DNA of 64,000 bases from Variovorax atrisoli 110B (GCF_000382045.1 NZ_KB907457.1:62001-126000), one strand, 5' to 3'; shown: positions 51,788 to 62,694, counted from the stretch's first letter. Translations and numbers: made by a program. Notes: generated from the sequence alone by a model not told the origin.

Positions 51788-53071
51788 ATGAACGCACCAC
51801 GCGACAGCATCCCAGAGACAGGCAGCGAGACCTACCTCTTCGCGTCGAGCAACGGCAGCCACATCACCTGGCTGACGGACGCGCTCGGCACCCTCGGCTC
51901 GGTGGTGGTCCTGCCGCCGGACACGAAGTCGATCGACGAACGCATCGCCCTGCTGGGGCCGGTGGCGGTCTTCATCGACTTCTCGCCCGACCAGGGCGCC
52001 ACTGCCAGCCAGCTCCACCAGCGCCTGAAGCGCGACTGGCCCACGCTGCCGGTGCTGGCCACCGGTGTGTCGGCCGAGCCAGCCGCAATGCTTTCGGCCC
52101 TGCGTGCGGGCGTGGACGACTTCATCGACATGGCCGCGCCGCCTGCGGATGCGGTGGTCACGCTGCGCACGCTGCTCGAGCGGCGCAGCACGCTGCAGGG
52201 CGGCACGCGCGGCAGCACGCTGGCGCTGCTGGGCGCACGCGCCGGCCTGGGCGTGACCACGCTGGCCACCAGCCTGTCGCTCACGCTCAACGACCAGCTC
52301 ACGCAGGCGCCGCAGCGCCCGCCAGGCCGCAGCTCGCGCCATGGCGTGGCCCTGCTCGACCTGGGCCTGCCCGCGCGCGACGGCCTGCTCTACCTCGACA
52401 CGCAAAGCGGCTTCAGCTTCGTCGACGGCGTGCGCAACCTGCGCCGCCTCGACCAGACGCTGCTGCACACCGCGCTCGCACACCACACCAGCGGCGTGGC
52501 GATCCTGCCGCTGCCCACGAGCCTGGCGCAGGTGCGCGAGATCTCGCACGCCGACTCGGTCTCGCTGATCAAGCGCCTGGCCGACTTCTTCGACTTCCAG
52601 ATCGCCGACCTCGGCGGCTTCTCGACCATCGACTTCATGGCCCAGACCGTGCGCGAGGCGCAGCAGGCCTGGGTGGTGTGCGACCAGAGCATCGGCGGCA
52701 TCGTCTCGACCGCCAACATGCTCAAGGAGCTGCGCGCGCGCGGCATCGAGACCGAACGCCTGTCGCTGGTGGTGAACAAGTTCGACAGCCACGTGGGCCT
52801 GTCGGCCAAGGACATCGCCGAGCGGCTGGAGCTGCCCTTGCGGCACGTGCTGCCCTCGCGCAGTGCACAGCTGCTCGCTGCCGCGAGCCGCGGCGAGATG
52901 CTGGTGCGCACCGCGCGCAACGACCCCTACTCGCAGGCCGTGACGGGACTCGCCCGCAGCCTGCACCAGGAATACATGTCTGCCTCGGGCCAGCCACCGG
53001 CCAAGGATCCACGCTGGGTTGCGCTCATGTCGCAGGTCACCGGCTTCTGGAAGAGTTCACACGAAGGTTGA
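51788..53071 (+). CDS. Tad pilus localisation ATPase-like protein TadZ/CpaE
   Basis: A 427-residue protein with an N-terminal receiver-like domain (~15-130, 'AVFIDFSPDQGATASQL') and a ParA/MinD-like domain (~143-400, 'VALLDLGLPARDGLLYL', 'LVVNKFDSH'). The deviant Walker A is degenerate: GARAGLGVTT (149-158) lacks the invariant lysine (Val156) and the signature lysine. TadZ proteins position the pilus machinery at the pole. ATP hydrolysis by this one is doubtful. Confidence 0.88.
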   Translation: MNAPRDSIPETGSETYLFASSNGSHITWLTDALGTLGSVVVLPPDTKSIDERIALLGPVAVFIDFSPDQGATASQLHQRLKRDWPTLPVLATGVSAEPAAMLSALRAGVDDFIDMAAPPADAVVTLRTLLERRSTLQGGTRGSTLALLGARAGLGVTTLATSLSLTLNDQLTQAPQRPPGRSSRHGVALLDLGLPARDGLLYLDTQSGFSFVDGVRNLRRLDQTLLHTALAHHTSGVAILPLPTSLAQVREISHADSVSLIKRLADFFDFQIADLGGFSTIDFMAQTVREAQQAWVVCDQSIGGIVSTANMLKELRARGIETERLSLVVNKFDSHVGLSAKDIAERLELPLRHVLPSRSAQLLAAASRGEMLVRTARNDPYSQAVTGLARSLHQEYMSASGQPPAKDPRWVALMSQVTGFWKSSHEG

Positions 53072-53075
53072 GCCC

Positions 53076-54398
53076 ATGTCCACCGATATCGAATTCGCCG
53101 ACGACGACCAGGCGTTCATCAACTCCCAGCAGTTCCAGGACATCAAGAGCTGGACGCACGACCACCTGCTCAGCCGCATCGAGGAGCTTGGCGCCGAGTT
53201 TGGCCGCTGGTCGCGCGCGTCGATCCAGCAGTTCGTCGAGCTGGAGGTCGACAGCTTCGTGCGCCTGCGCCGCGTGCCGATCAACGACCGCGAGATGCAG
53301 CTCATCTCCGACGCGCTCACCAAGGAGCTCGCCGGCTTCGGTCCGCTGGAAGACCTGCTCAACGACCCGGCGGTGGAAGACATCCTGATCAACGGCTACC
53401 AGAACGTGTACGTCTCGCGCCACGGCGTGCTGGAGCGCGAGACCGTGCGCTTCGCCGATTCGGAACATGTGATGCGCATCGTGCGGCGCATCCTCGCGCC
53501 GCTGGGACGCCGGCTCGACGAGTCGAACCCGATGGTCGACGCCCGCCTGCCGGACGGCGGTCGCATCAACGTCATCATCGAGCCGCTGGCCATCGACGGC
53601 CTGTCGGTGTCGATCCGCAAGTTCCGCAAGGAGCCGCTCACGCCGGCCGACCTGGTGAAGCTCGGCACCTTCGACGCGGGCATGGCGCAGCTGCTGGAGA
53701 TCGCGGTGCGCGCGCGCTGCAACATCCTCGTGAGCGGCGGTACCAGCTCGGGCAAGACCTCGCTGTTGAACGCACTGGCCAGCTTCATCCCGGCGCGAGA
53801 GCGCGTGATCACCATCGAGGACACGGCCGAGCTCTCGCTGGGCACCAGCCACGTGGTGCGGCTGGAGAGCCGCCCCGGCGGCTTCGACGGCCAGGGCGTG
53901 GTGTCGATCCGCGACCTGCTTCGCAACAGCCTGCGCATGCGGCCCGACCGCATCATCGTGGGCGAGGTTCGCGGCGCCGAAGTCATCGAGATGATGCAGG
54001 CCATGAACACCGGCCACGAAGGCTCGATGGGCACCATCCACGCAAGCTCGCCGCGCGAATGCCTCTACCGCCTCGAGATGCTCGCGGGCTTCGCCGGCTA
54101 CCAGGGCAGCGAGGTGAGCCTGCGCCGACAGATCGCCAACGCCATCGACTTCATCGTGCAGATCGGGCGCCTATCGAACGGGCAGCGTCGCATCATTTCG
54201 CTGAGCGAGGTCACGGGCGTCAACGACAACGTGGTGGCGATGCAGGAGCTGTACCGCTACGAGCCGATCGTCTCGCCCGACGGCGAGGAGCGCGACCGCT
54301 GGGTGTCGCTGGGCATCGCGCCGCACTCGCCGAAGATCACGCGCTTCCGCCAGTCGCTGCAGCGCGCCTCGCAGCACGCAGGAGACAACCGTGCGTGA
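53076..54398 (+). CDS. tadA: Tad pilus motor ATPase TadA/CpaF
   Basis: A 440-residue secretion ATPase: N-terminal domain, then Walker A (SGGTSSGKTS), Asp box, Walker B ('RPDRIIVGEVRGAEVIEMMQAMNTGHEGSMGT', split in two motifs) with the His box. It powers both extension and retraction of Flp pili. The start MSTDIEFADD follows the cpaE stop by 4 bases. The C-terminus overlaps tadB by 8 bases. Confidence 0.95.
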   Translation: MSTDIEFADDDQAFINSQQFQDIKSWTHDHLLSRIEELGAEFGRWSRASIQQFVELEVDSFVRLRRVPINDREMQLISDALTKELAGFGPLEDLLNDPAVEDILINGYQNVYVSRHGVLERETVRFADSEHVMRIVRRILAPLGRRLDESNPMVDARLPDGGRINVIIEPLAIDGLSVSIRKFRKEPLTPADLVKLGTFDAGMAQLLEIAVRARCNILVSGGTSSGKTSLLNALASFIPARERVITIEDTAELSLGTSHVVRLESRPGGFDGQGVVSIRDLLRNSLRMRPDRIIVGEVRGAEVIEMMQAMNTGHEGSMGTIHASSPRECLYRLEMLAGFAGYQGSEVSLRRQIANAIDFIVQIGRLSNGQRRIISLSEVTGVNDNVVAMQELYRYEPIVSPDGEERDRWVSLGIAPHSPKITRFRQSLQRASQHAGDNRA

Positions 54399-55389
54399 AG
54401 CCCTGCTCGTGGCGTTCTGCATCGCGCTGCTGCTCGCGGCCGCGGGCCTGCTGCTGTGGCAGTGGGCAAAGAACCGGCAGGGGCGGCAGGCGACGGAGCG
54501 GCACCTGAGCCAGCAGATCCAGGCGAGCGCCGCGGCAGCCGACGCGGCGCCGATACCGATGCCGCTGCGGGACATGCCCACCGACGGCCTCGTGTCGGGA
54601 TTGACCACGGACCCGTGGCTCGACGCGGGCACCACACCCGCGGCGCCGGTGCGCACCAGCCTGCTCGAGCGCGCGATTCCCGGCTGGATGATGGGCGTGG
54701 TCGAACCGCGCACCATCGTCTTCGCTCTGGCCGTGATCGCCGGCATCTGCCTGCTGATCGGTGTGCTGGTCGGGTGGCTCGCCGCACTGGGTGTGCTGTT
54801 CCTGCTGATGCTGATGACGAGCTTTGCACTGTGGCTGCAGCTGCAGAAGTTCCGCCGCAAGCTCATCCACCAGCTCCCGGGCTACATCGACGCCATGGTG
54901 CGGCTGATCACCATCGGCAATTCCACGCAGGCAGCTTTCCAGCTGGCGATCGCCACCACGCAGGCGCCGCTGCGCGGCCACCTGGAGCGCGCCGCGGCGC
55001 TGGTGCGCGCGGGCGTCGATCTCGACCGTGCGCTGCACCAGACGGCGGAGAACGTGCGCATCGAGGAGATGTACCTGCTGGCTTCCATCCTCGGCCTGGG
55101 TGTGCGCTACGGCGGACGCGCCGACCTGCTGCTGGAGCGCGTGGCCAACTTCATGCGCGACCGCGAACAGGCGGAGCAGGAACTCATCGCGCTGTCTTCC
55201 GAGACGCGCCTGTCGGCCTGGATCCTCGGCCTGCTGCCTGTGGGTGTGGGCGCTTTCCTCATCTTCACCAACCCCGGCTACTTTATGGGGATGTGGAACG
55301 ACGACACGGGCCGTATCCTGATCTTCTCGGCGGCGGGGCTGCAGCTGACGGGCGCGGTGCTTCTGTACAGGCTCGCGAGACTGGCATGA
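54391..55389 (+). CDS. tadB: Tad pilus inner-membrane platform protein TadB
   Basis: A 332-residue membrane protein beginning with GTG (GGAGACAACC ribosome site). An N-terminal membrane helix and a soluble linker precede the type II secretion F-domain ('LPGYIDAMVRLITIGNSTQAAFQLAI', 'ALHQTAENVRIEEMYLLASILGLGVRYGG') and C-terminal membrane segments. It forms the platform with TadC. It overlaps both neighbours (8 bases with tadA, 4 with tadC). Confidence 0.93.
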   Translation: MREALLVAFCIALLLAAAGLLLWQWAKNRQGRQATERHLSQQIQASAAAADAAPIPMPLRDMPTDGLVSGLTTDPWLDAGTTPAAPVRTSLLERAIPGWMMGVVEPRTIVFALAVIAGICLLIGVLVGWLAALGVLFLLMLMTSFALWLQLQKFRRKLIHQLPGYIDAMVRLITIGNSTQAAFQLAIATTQAPLRGHLERAAALVRAGVDLDRALHQTAENVRIEEMYLLASILGLGVRYGGRADLLLERVANFMRDREQAEQELIALSSETRLSAWILGLLPVGVGAFLIFTNPGYFMGMWNDDTGRILIFSAAGLQLTGAVLLYRLARLA

Positions 55390-56348
55390 CGATCACGCCG
55401 AACCAACTGCTCATCCTCAGCCTCGTCCTGCTCGCGGTGGGGCTGATGGTCGGCGCCGGCGCGCTGGTCGCGGCGGAGATCCGCCGCACGCGCAGCGGCC
55501 AGGTCATCGGCCGCGCCATCCGGCAGGCCGTGGTGGCGCCCGATCTGAAGGCGGCCGTCGACGCTCCCGCCGACCCCGATGCGCCGATCAAGCCCGAACT
55601 CGAACTGCCCTTCCACTGGCTCGATTCGCGCATCGGCCGCGCCCTGGTCGCGGACGAAGACCGCAACCTCATCGACCAGTGCGGGCTGCCGTCGAAGCGG
55701 GCTCAGCTGGTGTTCCTGGTCACGCGCATCCTGCTGGCCTTCATGCTTCCGCTGCTGGCCTACGTGTTCTGGAGCAGCGGGCACACGCAGAACACCGTCA
55801 CCTTCGTGCTGGCGGCGTACATCGCCATCGGCTTCATGGCGCCCAAGTGGGTGCTCGGCCGCATCGCCGCAGGCCGGCGCGAGCGCGCCGCGCAGGAGCT
55901 GCCGCTGTTCATCGACCTGCTGCGGCTGCTGCAGGGCGTGGGCCTGAGCCTGGACCAGAGCCTGCAGATCATGGCGACCGACTTTCGGCACGTACTGCGC
56001 GTGCTGGGCTTCGAACTCGCCATCGCCAACGCGCAATACAGCCAGGGCCGCACGCGCGAGCACTCGCTGCATCGCCTCGCGACCCTCCACAGAAACGAGA
56101 ACATGCGCGGCCTCGTCTCGCTGCTGGTGCAGGTCGACCGGCACGGCGGTGCGGTGCAGGAACCGCTGCGCATCTTCAGCGACCGGCTGCGCGAAAGCCG
56201 CCGCTCCGAGCTGAAGGAGCGCATCGGCAAGATCACCGTGAAGATGACCGGCGTGATGGTGACCACGCTGCTGCCCGCGCTGGTCATCGTCACCGCAGGG
56301 CCGGGGTTCATCGCGATATTCCGTTCACTGGGAGCCATCATCAAGTGA
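55386..56348 (+). CDS. tadC: Tad pilus inner-membrane platform protein TadC
   Basis: A 320-residue membrane protein with the T2SS-F domain ('LPLFIDLLRLLQGVGLSLDQSLQIM', 'LVSLLVQVDRHGGAVQEPLRIFSDRLRESRR') and terminal membrane helices ('GVMVTTLLPALVIVTAGPGFIAI'). The partner of TadB. The ATG overlaps the tadB stop, and its own stop overlaps the next start (GTGA). Confidence 0.93.
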   Translation: MTITPNQLLILSLVLLAVGLMVGAGALVAAEIRRTRSGQVIGRAIRQAVVAPDLKAAVDAPADPDAPIKPELELPFHWLDSRIGRALVADEDRNLIDQCGLPSKRAQLVFLVTRILLAFMLPLLAYVFWSSGHTQNTVTFVLAAYIAIGFMAPKWVLGRIAAGRRERAAQELPLFIDLLRLLQGVGLSLDQSLQIMATDFRHVLRVLGFELAIANAQYSQGRTREHSLHRLATLHRNENMRGLVSLLVQVDRHGGAVQEPLRIFSDRLRESRRSELKERIGKITVKMTGVMVTTLLPALVIVTAGPGFIAIFRSLGAIIK

Positions 56349-57337
56349 CATACGAAGACTTCTCCCGCATGTGCTCGCCCCGGGCCAGCCGCCTGCTGGC
56401 ATGTGCCGTCGCCGCCGCGGCAACGTTCGCGCTCACCGGATGCGGCGCGCTCAAGGACCAGTACGCCGCTGCCACCGATGCGCAGCAGCGGGCATCCGCC
56501 GAGGCCACGGCCGACACCAAGGCCGGCGCCGCGGTCGACAGCAAGGCCACGTACCTCAAGCTCGTCGAGCAGATGCAGAAGGAAGGGCTGTGGTTCGCCT
56601 CGCTGGCCCACATCGATGCACTGGAGCAGCGCTGGGGCGTGTCGCCCGAGTCGACCCGCATGCGCGCCGATGCGCTGCGCCAGACCGGGCAGGCCGCGGC
56701 GAGCGAGCAGGCCTACAGACGGCTCGTGGGCACGCCGCTGGAAAGCGCCGGCTATCGCGGCCTCGGCCTGCTGGCCGGTGCGCGCGGCAGCTTCGCCGAA
56801 GCCGTGCAGCTGCTGAAGCAGGCGCAGCGCCTCACCCCCACAGACGCCGCCCTCCTCAGCGACCTCGGCTATGCCAGCCTGCGCGCAGGACAGATCGATG
56901 AAGCGCGGCTGCCGCTGATGCAGGCGCTGCAGTTGCGGCCCGACAGCACGCAGGCCCAGTCCAACCTCGCGCTGTACCTCGAAGCAACCGGGCAGGACGA
57001 ACAGGCGAACAGGCTGATGGAGGCCAACCGCATGTCCCCTGCGGCGCGCGCCGCGGTCCGCGATGCCGCCCAGCAGCTGCGCGCCGGAGGTTCAAGGCCG
57101 CTCGCGTCCACCGGTTCCCTTCAACCGGCCGCAGCCGTCGACATCGTGCGCCCGCTGCCGGACACGGCCACCACCGCCGCACGCGAAGACCAGGCGCAGC
57201 AGCAGCAACCGCTGATGCTCAAGGCGTCGCGCTGGTCGGGCAGCGCAGGCGTGCGCACCGCCAGCCAGCTCAACCCTGCCACCGCCGACGCGGCGGCTTC
57301 CCTGTCGCCGAATTCGACCCCACGAGGCACCCCATGA
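56345..57337 (+). CDS. TadD-like TPR lipoprotein
   Basis: A 330-residue protein (GTG start overlapping tadC; ATG at 56369 is the alternative). It has a lipoprotein signal with lipobox LTGC and several tetratricopeptide units ('EQAYRRLVGTPLESAGYRGLGLLAGARGSFAEAVQLLKQAQ', 'LLSDLGYASLRAGQIDEARLPL', each shown in part). TadD lipoproteins act in secretin assembly. The C-terminal ~80 residues are low-complexity. It overlaps the next gene by 4 bases. Confidence 0.85.
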   Translation: MTYEDFSRMCSPRASRLLACAVAAAATFALTGCGALKDQYAAATDAQQRASAEATADTKAGAAVDSKATYLKLVEQMQKEGLWFASLAHIDALEQRWGVSPESTRMRADALRQTGQAAASEQAYRRLVGTPLESAGYRGLGLLAGARGSFAEAVQLLKQAQRLTPTDAALLSDLGYASLRAGQIDEARLPLMQALQLRPDSTQAQSNLALYLEATGQDEQANRLMEANRMSPAARAAVRDAAQQLRAGGSRPLASTGSLQPAAAVDIVRPLPDTATTAAREDQAQQQQPLMLKASRWSGSAGVRTASQLNPATADAAASLSPNSTPRGTP

Positions 57338-57795
57338 GAAAGACGACCATCGCCCGCATCGCCTCGCTGCCGGCATTCGGACTTGCGGCCACGTTGCTGA
57401 TCGCCGCTCCGGCGGCAATCGCCCAGCAACAACAGCAACCGCAGGCGCAGCCCCCGGCAGCCAAGGCACAGGAGCCCGCAACACCCGCTCCTGCTGCCGC
57501 CGCGCAGGCATCGACACAGCCGCAGGGCCAGGAAGAGATGGCGCAGGCCGAAGACTTCACCTACGAGCCGCTGCAGGTCGGCGACGCCACCCAGAGCCTG
57601 CTCGCCTGGCAGCGCGGCGGGGAGATCGCATCCAGGACGCCGAGAACCATCGCCGGCGACGTCGCCAGCCGCAGCTACCAGCGCTATCTGAAGAGCTTTG
57701 AATACCCCATTCCCGAGCGCATGACCTCGAGCCTGAAGTCCAACGCCGGCAACGGCAGTTCCGGCGCCGGCGGCGACCCCAGCGCGCCGAAGTAG
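57334..57795 (+). CDS. DUF3613 family exported protein
   Basis: A 153-residue protein with a signal peptide (cleavage near AIA-QQ), a Gln/Ala/Pro-rich linker and a C-terminal conserved block ('PLQVGDATQSLLAWQRGGEIAS', 'SYQRYLKSFEYPIPERM') of the DUF3613 type. DUF3613 genes recur in Tad loci of Burkholderiales, so a periplasmic accessory role in pilus assembly is likely. The reaction or partner is unknown. Confidence 0.82.
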   Translation: MRKTTIARIASLPAFGLAATLLIAAPAAIAQQQQQPQAQPPAAKAQEPATPAPAAAAQASTQPQGQEEMAQAEDFTYEPLQVGDATQSLLAWQRGGEIASRTPRTIAGDVASRSYQRYLKSFEYPIPERMTSSLKSNAGNGSSGAGGDPSAPK

Positions 57796-57826
57796 CCAAG
57801 GCGCACAACGCAGATCCGGCAGCGCC

Positions 57827-58306
57827 ATGACCACACCACGCCTTCGCAACCGCACCGCCGCGCACGCCCAGCGCGGTGCGTACGCGGTCGAGTTCGCCTT
57901 GGTGTTCCTGATCTTCTTCGCGTTGCTTTACGGGATCATCAGCTATGGGATGCTGTTCGCGTTCCGGCTCGGGTTGCAGAACGCAGCCGAAGACGGCGCG
58001 CGCGCCGCGCTGCGTTACCAGTCGACCTTTGCAGCGCGCGCCACCCAGGCTCAGACGACTGCCCTCGCGAGCAGCAACTGGATGCCCGCGGTGGTGACGC
58101 GCAACGCCACTGCCACCGTGTGCGGTGTGGTCAGCAACAACTGCACGGCTCCCGCCTGCGGCACCACCTGGGACACGCGCTGCCAGATGGTGGTAACCGT
58201 GACGGCAAGCAATTTGCAGATGCTGCTGCCGCCGTTCCCCAGCTTCGTCATGCCTACAACCATCGTCGGCAAGGCCAGCATGCTGCTGGACGGGAGAGCG
58301 CCATGA
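57827..58306 (+). CDS. TadE-family minor pseudopilin 1
   Basis: A 159-residue protein with 'QRGAYAVEFALVFLIFFALLYGIISYGM', the TadE motif: short basic leader, Gly-Ala-x-x-x-Glu-Phe, one membrane helix. The periplasmic domain contains four cysteines (two near NNCTAPACG) that could form disulfides. It would be processed by the peptidase at 48669. The stop overlaps the next ATG. Confidence 0.9.
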   Translation: MTTPRLRNRTAAHAQRGAYAVEFALVFLIFFALLYGIISYGMLFAFRLGLQNAAEDGARAALRYQSTFAARATQAQTTALASSNWMPAVVTRNATATVCGVVSNNCTAPACGTTWDTRCQMVVTVTASNLQMLLPPFPSFVMPTTIVGKASMLLDGRAP

Positions 58307-58800
58307 ACGGCAATGGCAACGGCGGGGCTTGCACACGCAGGAAGGCTCGCGAGCGCGGCGTGGCCGCCATCGAGTTCGCGCTGGTCTTCAGCGTGCTGTT
58401 CAGCGTGCTGTATGCGCTCGCAACGTTCGGTGCGGTGCTCTACACGCAGCAGGCGGTGACACGCGCGGCGGAAGAAGGCGCCCGCACGGCAGGCATCATC
58501 ACTTCGCCCGTTGCAGGTGACGGACGAGTAAAGGACGCCGTCTATGCGGCCCTGACCAATTCCCTCGTCGTGCCTGTTTCGGCGAACACCGACGTGACCA
58601 GCAGGCGCAACTGGATCGTGTCCAACGTGACCGTCGACCCCATCACCAGCGGCGCCGGAGCATCTGCCACCTACGTGGTGACGGTGATCTACCCCTACAG
58701 CGCGAACCGCCTGCTGCCGTCCATACCTTTCCTGGATATCAGCACGTGGATGCCCAATCAGCTGCGGAGTCGCTCGACCATCGCAATTCGATCGTCCTGA
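58303..58800 (+). CDS. TadE/TadF-family minor pseudopilin 2
   Basis: A 165-residue protein with 'RERGVAAIEFALVFSVLFSVLYAL', the TadE/F pseudopilin motif, and a periplasmic domain ('TQQAVTRAAEEGARTAGIITS') like that of the preceding gene. It is the second of the usual TadE/TadF pair. Confidence 0.9.
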   Translation: MNGNGNGGACTRRKARERGVAAIEFALVFSVLFSVLYALATFGAVLYTQQAVTRAAEEGARTAGIITSPVAGDGRVKDAVYAALTNSLVVPVSANTDVTSRRNWIVSNVTVDPITSGAGASATYVVTVIYPYSANRLLPSIPFLDISTWMPNQLRSRSTIAIRSS

Positions 58801-58814
58801 GGAGTTCCATTGCC

Positions 58815-60881
58815 ATGAACGCAGCACTCCATCACCTCTCAAGCCGCAAGCGGATCCGCGGATCGGTCCTGATCAATACGGCCATCGCGCTGAGCCTTGT
58901 GGTCATCACGCTGCTTGGCACGCAGCTCGGCTATCTCTTCTTCATCAAGCGCGAGCTTCAGAAGACCGCGGACCTTGCGGCGCTGTCGGGGGCCCAGTCA
59001 CTCCAGCCCTTCGTCTGCACCGACGCGAAGACTGCTGCGGTGACGAACGCTTCCCAGAACATGCCGCCCCTGCTGCCTGCCCTCACACAGGGGGATGTGG
59101 AATGCGGCAACTGGGATCCAGGCAATCCCAGCCGAACGGCACCCCAGTACTTCGGTACACCCGGCACAGGCCAGGCCTTCAATGCCGTACGGGTCACCAT
59201 CACGAGGACTCCGGCCCTGCTCCTGCCAGGAATTTCCGGCAGTCCTGCAGCCACCATCAGCGTGCAGGCACTTGCGGCGCAACGACAGCCGCTCGCTTCG
59301 CTCACCATTCGAAGCACGCTGGTGACCATCGACTCCAACCAGTCGGCCTTGCTGAACGCCCTTTTCGGCGGCCTGCTGGGCGGCGCGCTGTCGCTGCAAG
59401 CCGCGGGCTGGCAGGGGCTGCTGAACACCGACATCCAGTTGTTGAGCTTTCTCGATCAACTCAAGGTCGCCCTGAACATCAGCGCCGCCAACTACGACCA
59501 GGTGCTCGCCACGAACGTGGACGCAGGCGTCCTGCTCCAGGCCATGATCTCCGTCATGGAACGCAGCGGCAACACCGCCGCCGCCACCATCCAGGCACTG
59601 CGGGATCTGCTGGTCACCGTCCAGGCTGCGCCCTTCACCCTCAAGCTCGCCGACCTCCTGGGCGTGGCGAGCGGAACGGACGCTGCCGGCCTCAACACCA
59701 ACCTCCAGCTCTTCCAGCTCGTTCAGGGAATGATCCAGGTCGCGAACGGCAAGAACGGCCTCGCGGCCACCGTGCCGATCAACGTCCCCGGCATCGCCAG
59801 CGTCACGGCGAAGGTGCAGGTCGTCGAGCCGCCCCAGGTTTCTGCCGTGGGAAATCCGATGCTCATCAATCCGGCACTCGGGGTTAATGATCCGAACAGG
59901 ATTTACGTCCGCACTGCACAGGTCCGCATGCTGCTGTCCGTCAATCTCGACGGGATCACAAATCTTCTTTCGAACTTGCTTTCCACGGTGACTGGTGCGC
60001 TGTCTCCGCTTATCAATTTTCTCGATAGCGTTGCAACTTTGAATCTCGGAACGATTGTGTCCGACTTGGTTGCAACAGTCGTCTGCAGCGGCAACTGCCC
60101 AGTGACCAAGGTGATCTACGCACAAGCTCTCCCCGCACCCATTGAAATTGGTCTCAGTGCTGGCAATGGTGCGGGACTGGTTACAGGCCATACATGCAAC
60201 AGCTCTGATAGCAAATCATTGAATGTCCAAGCCAGCACTAGTGTGGCTCGGTTGAATGTCGGCAAGGTTTCGAACATCTTTTCGTCTTCTGTGCCGGCAA
60301 CAGCCGCTCCTGTAGGCATCGTCGAGATCGGCTATCGCGAAGCCAAGTTCGACTGGTGTCTTCTGTCGCTGATCTGTAGCCCCAAAAAATGGAAAGCTGA
60401 GAACGGCACGTATGTGACTGACATGGGGCTTGCCCAGAAAACTGTCATCTCCGGACTTGGCCTTGTCGTCAACTCGGACGTCGGCGGAAGCGCAAGTGGC
60501 ACCGCACTGACTTATGTTGCTCCAGCTCCGGCAAACCTACCAGAGATCGATGCCGCGCCATATGACGGCACAGGCAAAGATCCATCATTCAAGCCCATTA
60601 GCTCCACGTCGCTTGTGCAAAGCTTGGGGTCCACGCTAGGTGGAATCCAGATTCAGCCCTACTCGAGCGACAGCAGCGGCGTCCTCGGAGGCCTGCTGAA
60701 TGGCACCTTCAGCCTGATCAGCAATCTCCTGAACACCCTGCAGACGGTGGTCACGAACGCACTCGGTCCCCTGCTCGACCCTACCGTCAATGCACTACTG
60801 AACCTCCTGGGAATCGATCTTGCGCAAGCGCAGGTCGGCGCTCGCCTCTCCTGTAATCGAGGTGCCCAGCTGGTCTACTGA
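58815..60881 (+). CDS. TadG-like pilus protein
   Basis: A 688-residue protein with an N-terminal Flp-like membrane segment ('RGSVLINTAIALSLVVITLLGTQLGY') and 'RELQKTADLAALSGAQSL', the typical start of TadG. The rest is a large periplasmic domain rich in Leu/Asn/Val with no recognised vWA MIDAS. DNA from about 59,900 to 60,640 is much lower in GC than its surroundings, suggesting a different origin or faster change of the C-terminal part. Cysteines (CSGNC, CLLSLIC) lie in that part. Confidence 0.82.
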   Translation: MNAALHHLSSRKRIRGSVLINTAIALSLVVITLLGTQLGYLFFIKRELQKTADLAALSGAQSLQPFVCTDAKTAAVTNASQNMPPLLPALTQGDVECGNWDPGNPSRTAPQYFGTPGTGQAFNAVRVTITRTPALLLPGISGSPAATISVQALAAQRQPLASLTIRSTLVTIDSNQSALLNALFGGLLGGALSLQAAGWQGLLNTDIQLLSFLDQLKVALNISAANYDQVLATNVDAGVLLQAMISVMERSGNTAAATIQALRDLLVTVQAAPFTLKLADLLGVASGTDAAGLNTNLQLFQLVQGMIQVANGKNGLAATVPINVPGIASVTAKVQVVEPPQVSAVGNPMLINPALGVNDPNRIYVRTAQVRMLLSVNLDGITNLLSNLLSTVTGALSPLINFLDSVATLNLGTIVSDLVATVVCSGNCPVTKVIYAQALPAPIEIGLSAGNGAGLVTGHTCNSSDSKSLNVQASTSVARLNVGKVSNIFSSSVPATAAPVGIVEIGYREAKFDWCLLSLICSPKKWKAENGTYVTDMGLAQKTVISGLGLVVNSDVGGSASGTALTYVAPAPANLPEIDAAPYDGTGKDPSFKPISSTSLVQSLGSTLGGIQIQPYSSDSSGVLGGLLNGTFSLISNLLNTLQTVVTNALGPLLDPTVNALLNLLGIDLAQAQVGARLSCNRGAQLVY

Positions 60882-60899
60882 TATGCGCGTACTTCCAAC

Positions 60900-62333
<1,434 letters not shown>

Positions 62334-62335
62334 GT

Positions 62336-62650
62336 TCGCCCCCAGGCAAGGCTTGGCTCCTCCCAGGCTGCGCGGCACTTGGTGTCCGCTTCGCCAACCC
62401 CCTTCCGGGGGCAACACCTGAGGCCCGGCGGAGCCGGTTTCTCGGTGGCACCAGGCTCTCCCCCAGGCTGCGCGGCACTTCGTGTCCGCTTCGCCAACTC
62501 CCTTCCGTGGGCAACACCTGAGGCCCGGCAGAGCCGGTTCCTCGGTGGCACCAGGCTCACCCCCAGGCTTCGCGCACTTCGTGTCGCTTCGCCAACCCCC
62601 TGCCGGGGGCAACACCTGCGGCCCGGCAGAGCCGGTTCCGCGGTGTTCGC
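62336..62650 (+). repeat. Three tandem copies of the dispersed ~100-bp repeat
   Basis: Copies begin near 62336, 62458 and 62558. Each runs CCCCCAGGCT(T/G)CGCGC, CACTTCGTGTC, CTTCGCCAAC, a CCCC-TGCC-GGGG hairpin, GCAACACCTG, CCCGGCAGAGCCGGTT and CGGTG. The third is closest to the inverted copy at 43157; the first has an insertion near its start. They fill the gap between the convergent sigma-54 regulator and TolC-family genes. Confidence 0.9.
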
Positions 62651-62694
62651 GAATTGGCTCGCTTCGCTTGCCGCTTGCCCGCTTGCCCGCTTGC

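Noticed and set aside
62336..62650. CRISPR array
   Set aside because: Three tandem units of ~100 bp without short repeats, unique spacers or cas genes. The unit occurs singly elsewhere in the window.
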